From Actinomycetales bacterium (GTDB lineage: Bacteria; Actinomycetota; Actinomycetes; Actinomycetales; Cellulomonadaceae), in contig JAAZAC010000313.1 of the NCBI GenBank assembly GCA_012514545.1, positions 1 to 8,522 of the forward strand: a DNA stretch of 8,522 nucleotides. Reading direction: 5' to 3'. Both the position numbers and the translations under genes were made by a program. The first letter of the stretch is position 1. Every line of letters begins with the position of its first letter. The notes under the pieces are model-generated. The model searched no databases. It worked only from the letters and a program-made list of their open reading frames with translations, and was not told the DNA's origin. This document shows, piece after piece, positions 6,144-8,522 of this stretch.

Positions 6144-6217
6144 GCCCCCGTAGCCCAATCGGCAGAGGCAGCCGGCTTAAACCCGGTCCAGTGCAGGTTC
6201 GACCCCTGCCGGGGGCA
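6144..6217 (+). tRNA. tRNA-Leu(UAA)-like, class I variable loop
   Basis: A full cloverleaf can be folded by eye. The acceptor stem GCCCCCG (6144-6150) pairs perfectly with CGGGGGC (6210-6216); the discriminator is A6217. The D arm has a 3-bp stem (6153-6155 with 6167-6169) and a GG pair in the loop at 6161-6162. The anticodon stem 6171-6175 pairs with 6183-6187 (one G-T pair), with loop CTTAAAC and anticodon TAA at 6178-6180, read as leucine codon UUA. The variable loop is only CCAGT (6188-6192). The T stem GCAGG pairs with CCTGC around TTCGACC. The 3' CCA is not encoded (CCC follows). Bacterial leucine tRNAs normally have a long variable arm, so the identity from the anticodon is not secure although the fold is. 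No TTA triplet is seen in the window outside this gene, so none of the seven protein genes needs it. Confidence 0.88.
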
Positions 6218-6424
6218 CCCGCCCCACGCCCGCCGGCGAGAGCGCGCCGTGTCCGTCACCCGAGACGCGCCGTCCGACATCCGGACCATCCCGTCACCCG
6301 CCGTCGACGCAGCCGTGTGGCGCTGACCTGCGAAAACTGTCGAAGCCCGTTCGAAAGTATCGGCCGTTCGGGTGAGGGCCCGGATCGGGCATTTCGGGCG
6401 TGTCTCATATGGCGAGAATCGTCC

Positions 6425-6436
6425 GACAACGTTGCC
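6425..6436. promoter_or_regulatory. Palindrome with central CG, candidate LacI-family operator
   Basis: GACAACGTTGCC is symmetric around a central CG with one mismatched pair; its core CAACGTTG is perfect. LacI-family repressors, which control many glycoside hydrolase genes in actinobacteria, favour such sites. It overlaps the proposed -35 of the xylanase promoter. The regulator is not in the window, so this is inference. Confidence 0.4.
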
Positions 6437-6461
6437 TATACCGCTCATGTCGGCCTAGCGT
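6432..6461 (+). promoter_or_regulatory. Candidate promoter of the xylanase gene
   Basis: TTGCCT (6432-6437) and TAGCGT (6456-6461) are 18 bases apart and fit the -35 and TANNNT -10 patterns. The start of transcription would fall near 6468, giving an untranslated leader of about 30 bases that carries the Shine-Dalgarno AAAGGGG (6488-6494). Confidence 0.45.
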
Positions 6462-6487
6462 GTGGGCACCCGGACACTGCCACACGC
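6458..6487. promoter_or_regulatory. 8-bp inverted repeat between -10 and ribosome site
   Basis: GCGTGTGG (6458-6465) and CCACACGC (6480-6487) are perfect complements separated by 14 bases, so the arm centres are 22 bases (about two helical turns) apart. The left arm overlaps the proposed -10 and the right arm abuts the Shine-Dalgarno sequence. An operator for a dimeric repressor fits best; an RNA hairpin would need a start upstream of the proposed one. Confidence 0.5.
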
Positions 6488-6499
6488 AAAGGGGCGATC

Positions 6500-8522
6500 A
6501 TGCGGCATTCCACCCTCCGGGCCGTCACGGCCGCGTTCGCGGCCGCCGCGGTAGGCCTCGCCTCCGCAGTCACGGCTCTGTCAGCGGCGGCGGCGGAGGC
6601 CGTCGTCATCAGCAGCGACTTCGAGAGCGGCGACCCCGCCCCCTGGCAGGCGCGGGGGACGACGCTCACGGTCGTGGACACCGACGCGCACGAGGGCGCG
6701 CACAGCCTCGCCGTCACCGGCCGCACGGCCGACTGGCACGGCGTGGAGACGGACATCGCGCCCCTCGTCTCCGCCGGCCAGACGGTGACCGTCTCCGGCT
6801 GGATCAAGCTCATCGACCCGGGCAGCACCACCGCCAAGTTCACGATCAACGGGACGACCACCAACTCCTTCACCCAGGTCTCCGACCCGGTCCCGGTGGA
6901 CGAGACCGCGTGGGTCGAGATGACGGGCTCGTACACCGTGCCGAGCGGTGAGGCCGGGCTGATCCTCTACGTCGAGGCCGCCGAGCCGACCGCAGACTTC
7001 CTCGTCGACGACATCGTGGTGACGGTGTCCGGTGAGCCCGCCGGGCCCGGCGTCGTCGTCGTGAGCGCCGTCGACTTCGACGACGAGACGACCGGCGACT
7101 GGACCCAGAGCGGCGGCCCGACGCTCGGCTACGTCGACGCGGACGGCGGCAAGGCGCTCGCCATCACGCGCGCGGCCGACTACGAGGGCATCCAGTCCCC
7201 GACCGGCCTGCTGGCCAAGAACGTCGTCTACACGCTCTCGATGCGGGCCAAGCTGCCCGACGACTCCCCGGTCGACTCGACGGAGGTCCGGTTCGTCGTC
7301 AAGCCGAACTACACGTGGGTCGGCAACGCGACGGTCACCAAGGACGACTGGACCGAGATCCGCGGCGAGTACTCCGTGCCGGCCGACGTGGCCGACCTCA
7401 ACGAGGTGCAGATCTACATCGGCACCGCCGACCAGGCCGTCGGCGCGTACACGGTGCTCGTCGACGACATCCTCGTGACGCGGCCCGCGGGCGGCGGCGA
7501 CCACACGCCCGTCGACCTCACGTTCGACTTCGAGGACGGCACGCTGCAGGGCTGGATCCCGCGCGACGCCGGCGGCGACCCGTCGGTCACCGTCACCGAC
7601 GCCGAGGCGCACGAGTCCACCTACGCGGCGCTGGTCAGCGAGCGCGACGGCCAGGGCGACGGCATCGGGCTCGACGTCTCGGCGATCTTCGAGCCGAGCG
7701 TCACCTACGACGTCGTGGCCTGGGTGAAGATGGCCGAGGGCGAGGCGCCCGACGACATCTGGCTGTCCATGCAGCGCGTCAACGAGGGCTCGGACACGTT
7801 CGACACGCTCGGCCAGTTCGCGAACGTCGGCTCCTCCGGGTGGACCCGCGTGGAGACCTCGTTCACGATGGCGAGCGCCGAGCAGGCGCTGCTCTACTTC
7901 GAGACGTCGTACAACACCGGCGGGCCGGGGTCGTTCCTCGTGGACGACATCTCGATCCGCTCGCGCGACGTCGAGGTGCAGCCGCTCCCGCCGCTGAAGG
8001 ACGCCGTCGACTTCCCGCTGGGCGTCGCGATCGACAGCCGGGAGACGGTCGGCGCGTCCGCCGAGCTGACCCTGCGGCACTTCAACCAGGTGACGGCCGA
8101 GAACCACATGAAGGTCGAGGCCTGGTACGACGCCGACCGCACCTTCCGGATGCACCCGGAGGCCATCGCGGTGATGGACTTCGCGCAGGCGAACGACCTG
8201 CGGGTCTACGGCCACGTGCTGCTGTGGCACAGCCAGACGCCGGCCTGGTTCTTCCAGGACGACGCGGGGAACCCGCTGACGGACAGCGACGCCGACAAGC
8301 AGGTCATGCGTGACCGCCTGCGGACCCACATCGTCAACGTGGCCGAGGCGATCGCCGACCGGTACGGCCCGTACGGCAGCGACACCAACCCGCTGGTGGC
8401 GTGGGACGTCGTCAACGAGGTGATCTCCGACAGCCCGGAGTTCGCCGACGGCCTGCGGCGCAGCGAGTGGTACCGGATCCTCGGCGAGGAGTTCATCGAC
8501 CTCGCGTTCGCGTACGCCGAGG
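6500..8522 (+). CDS. Secreted GH10 endo-1,4-beta-xylanase with three CBM4/9/22-type modules (3' end outside window)
   Basis: The protein would be exported and cut the beta-1,4-xylan backbone of plant cell walls. The visible 674 residues start with a signal peptide (MRHSTLRAVT, a long Ala-rich core, cleavage near 34). Three beta-sandwich carbohydrate-binding modules follow, about 36-178, 188-329 and 339-489. Each opens with a DFE- or DFD-type strand and closes with the same phrase (FLVDDIVV, VLVDDILV, FLVDDISI), so they are tandem relatives. The GH10 domain begins near 500: HFNQVTAENHMKVEAW (527-542), GHVLLWHSQTPAWF (571-584) with the substrate-site His and Trp, and WDVVNEV (635-641), whose Glu640 is the acid/base catalyst. 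The nucleophile Glu and any further modules lie past the end. AAAGGGG at 6488-6494 supports the ATG. CBM22 is the most likely module family given the GH10 partner, but CBM4/9 cannot be excluded. Confidence 0.93.
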   Translation, partial: MRHSTLRAVTAAFAAAAVGLASAVTALSAAAAEAVVISSDFESGDPAPWQARGTTLTVVDTDAHEGAHSLAVTGRTADWHGVETDIAPLVSAGQTVTVSGWIKLIDPGSTTAKFTINGTTTNSFTQVSDPVPVDETAWVEMTGSYTVPSGEAGLILYVEAAEPTADFLVDDIVVTVSGEPAGPGVVVVSAVDFDDETTGDWTQSGGPTLGYVDADGGKALAITRAADYEGIQSPTGLLAKNVVYTLSMRAKLPDDSPVDSTEVRFVVKPNYTWVGNATVTKDDWTEIRGEYSVPADVADLNEVQIYIGTADQAVGAYTVLVDDILVTRPAGGGDHTPVDLTFDFEDGTLQGWIPRDAGGDPSVTVTDAEAHESTYAALVSERDGQGDGIGLDVSAIFEPSVTYDVVAWVKMAEGEAPDDIWLSMQRVNEGSDTFDTLGQFANVGSSGWTRVETSFTMASAEQALLYFETSYNTGGPGSFLVDDISIRSRDVEVQPLPPLKDAVDFPLGVAIDSRETVGASAELTLRHFNQVTAENHMKVEAWYDADRTFRMHPEAIAVMDFAQANDLRVYGHVLLWHSQTPAWFFQDDAGNPLTDSDADKQVMRDRLRTHIVNVAEAIADRYGPYGSDTNPLVAWDVVNEVISDSPEFADGLRRSEWYRILGEEFIDLAFAYAE

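Larger units (their letters stand above)
6218..6499. other. Intergenic region upstream of the xylanase
   Basis: No gene is supported in these 282 bases. Between the tRNA and about 6330 there are only small GC hairpins (for example 6234-6249 and 6272-6286) of doubtful meaning. From 6331 the composition becomes less GC-rich and symmetric sites cluster: two CGAAA half-site-like words 21 bases apart (6331 and 6352), a small hairpin GCCCG/CGGGC at 6378-6390, a palindrome at 6425-6436, a promoter-like pair at 6432-6461 and an inverted repeat at 6458-6487. This is the expected place for xylan- and carbon-source-responsive control. Confidence 0.6.

Noticed and set aside
6195..6217. attL/attR site at the tRNA 3' end
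   Set aside because: I found no second copy of the tRNA 3' end in the window and no integrase gene.
6378..6390. Terminator GCCCG-GAT-CGGGC before the xylanase
   Set aside because: Only 5 bp with a 3-base loop and no useful tail, far from the tRNA end; too weak to call.
6581..8329. Long open frame on the minus strand (582 codons) opposite the xylanase
   Set aside because: It is composed of Arg/Val/Asp/Gly-rich low-complexity protein typical of antisense frames in very GC-rich genes, and lies opposite a clear GH10 xylanase.

Overview
This window reads as chromosome from a very high-GC actinobacterium. The xylan-degrading capacity and the gene content suggest Micrococcales of the Cellulomonas, Cellulosimicrobium or Isoptericola type. 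That placement is inference from codon use (almost only G/C third positions), gene families and gene order, not from a phylogenetic test. All genes recognised here lie on the + strand.

Positions 1-2614 hold a housekeeping block. The C-terminal end of enolase (eno) is followed by a strong GC hairpin. A gene-free stretch (318-624) carries a near-perfect 32-bp palindrome nested in a larger inverted repeat, then a 19-bp tandem repeat. Next come an FtsB/DivIC-type cell-division protein, a DUF501 protein starting on a 4-base overlap, and an unrecognised membrane-anchored protein with six cysteines. The three genes overlap end to end and look like one translationally coupled unit.

Positions 2631-4477 hold an exopolyphosphatase-family gene (ppx) and a family 5-like uracil-DNA glycosylase with four cysteines suited to an iron-sulfur cluster.

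Positions 4494-6217 hold ndh (type II NADH dehydrogenase). Its promoter contains an excellent match to a Rex operator laid over the -35 and spacer, so ndh is predicted to respond to the NADH/NAD+ ratio. Behind it are a hexanucleotide repeat, an imperfect terminator-like hairpin and a tRNA gene. The tRNA has anticodon UAA (leucine, codon UUA) but a short, class I variable loop.

Positions 6218-8522 change character. A 282-base regulatory region with several symmetric sites precedes a large secreted modular xylanase that runs off the window: signal peptide, three carbohydrate-binding modules of the CBM4/9/22 type and a GH10 catalytic domain, of which the acid/base glutamate is visible.

ftsB, ppx and ndh each have a -10-like hexamer exactly 7 bases before the start codon and no Shine-Dalgarno sequence, which suggests leaderless transcripts. 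The DUF501, glycosylase and xylanase genes have Shine-Dalgarno sequences instead. I found no wholly new multi-gene system. The best leads are the unusual tRNA, the palindromic repeat element after eno, the unrecognised six-cysteine protein, and the symmetric sites in the xylanase promoter.
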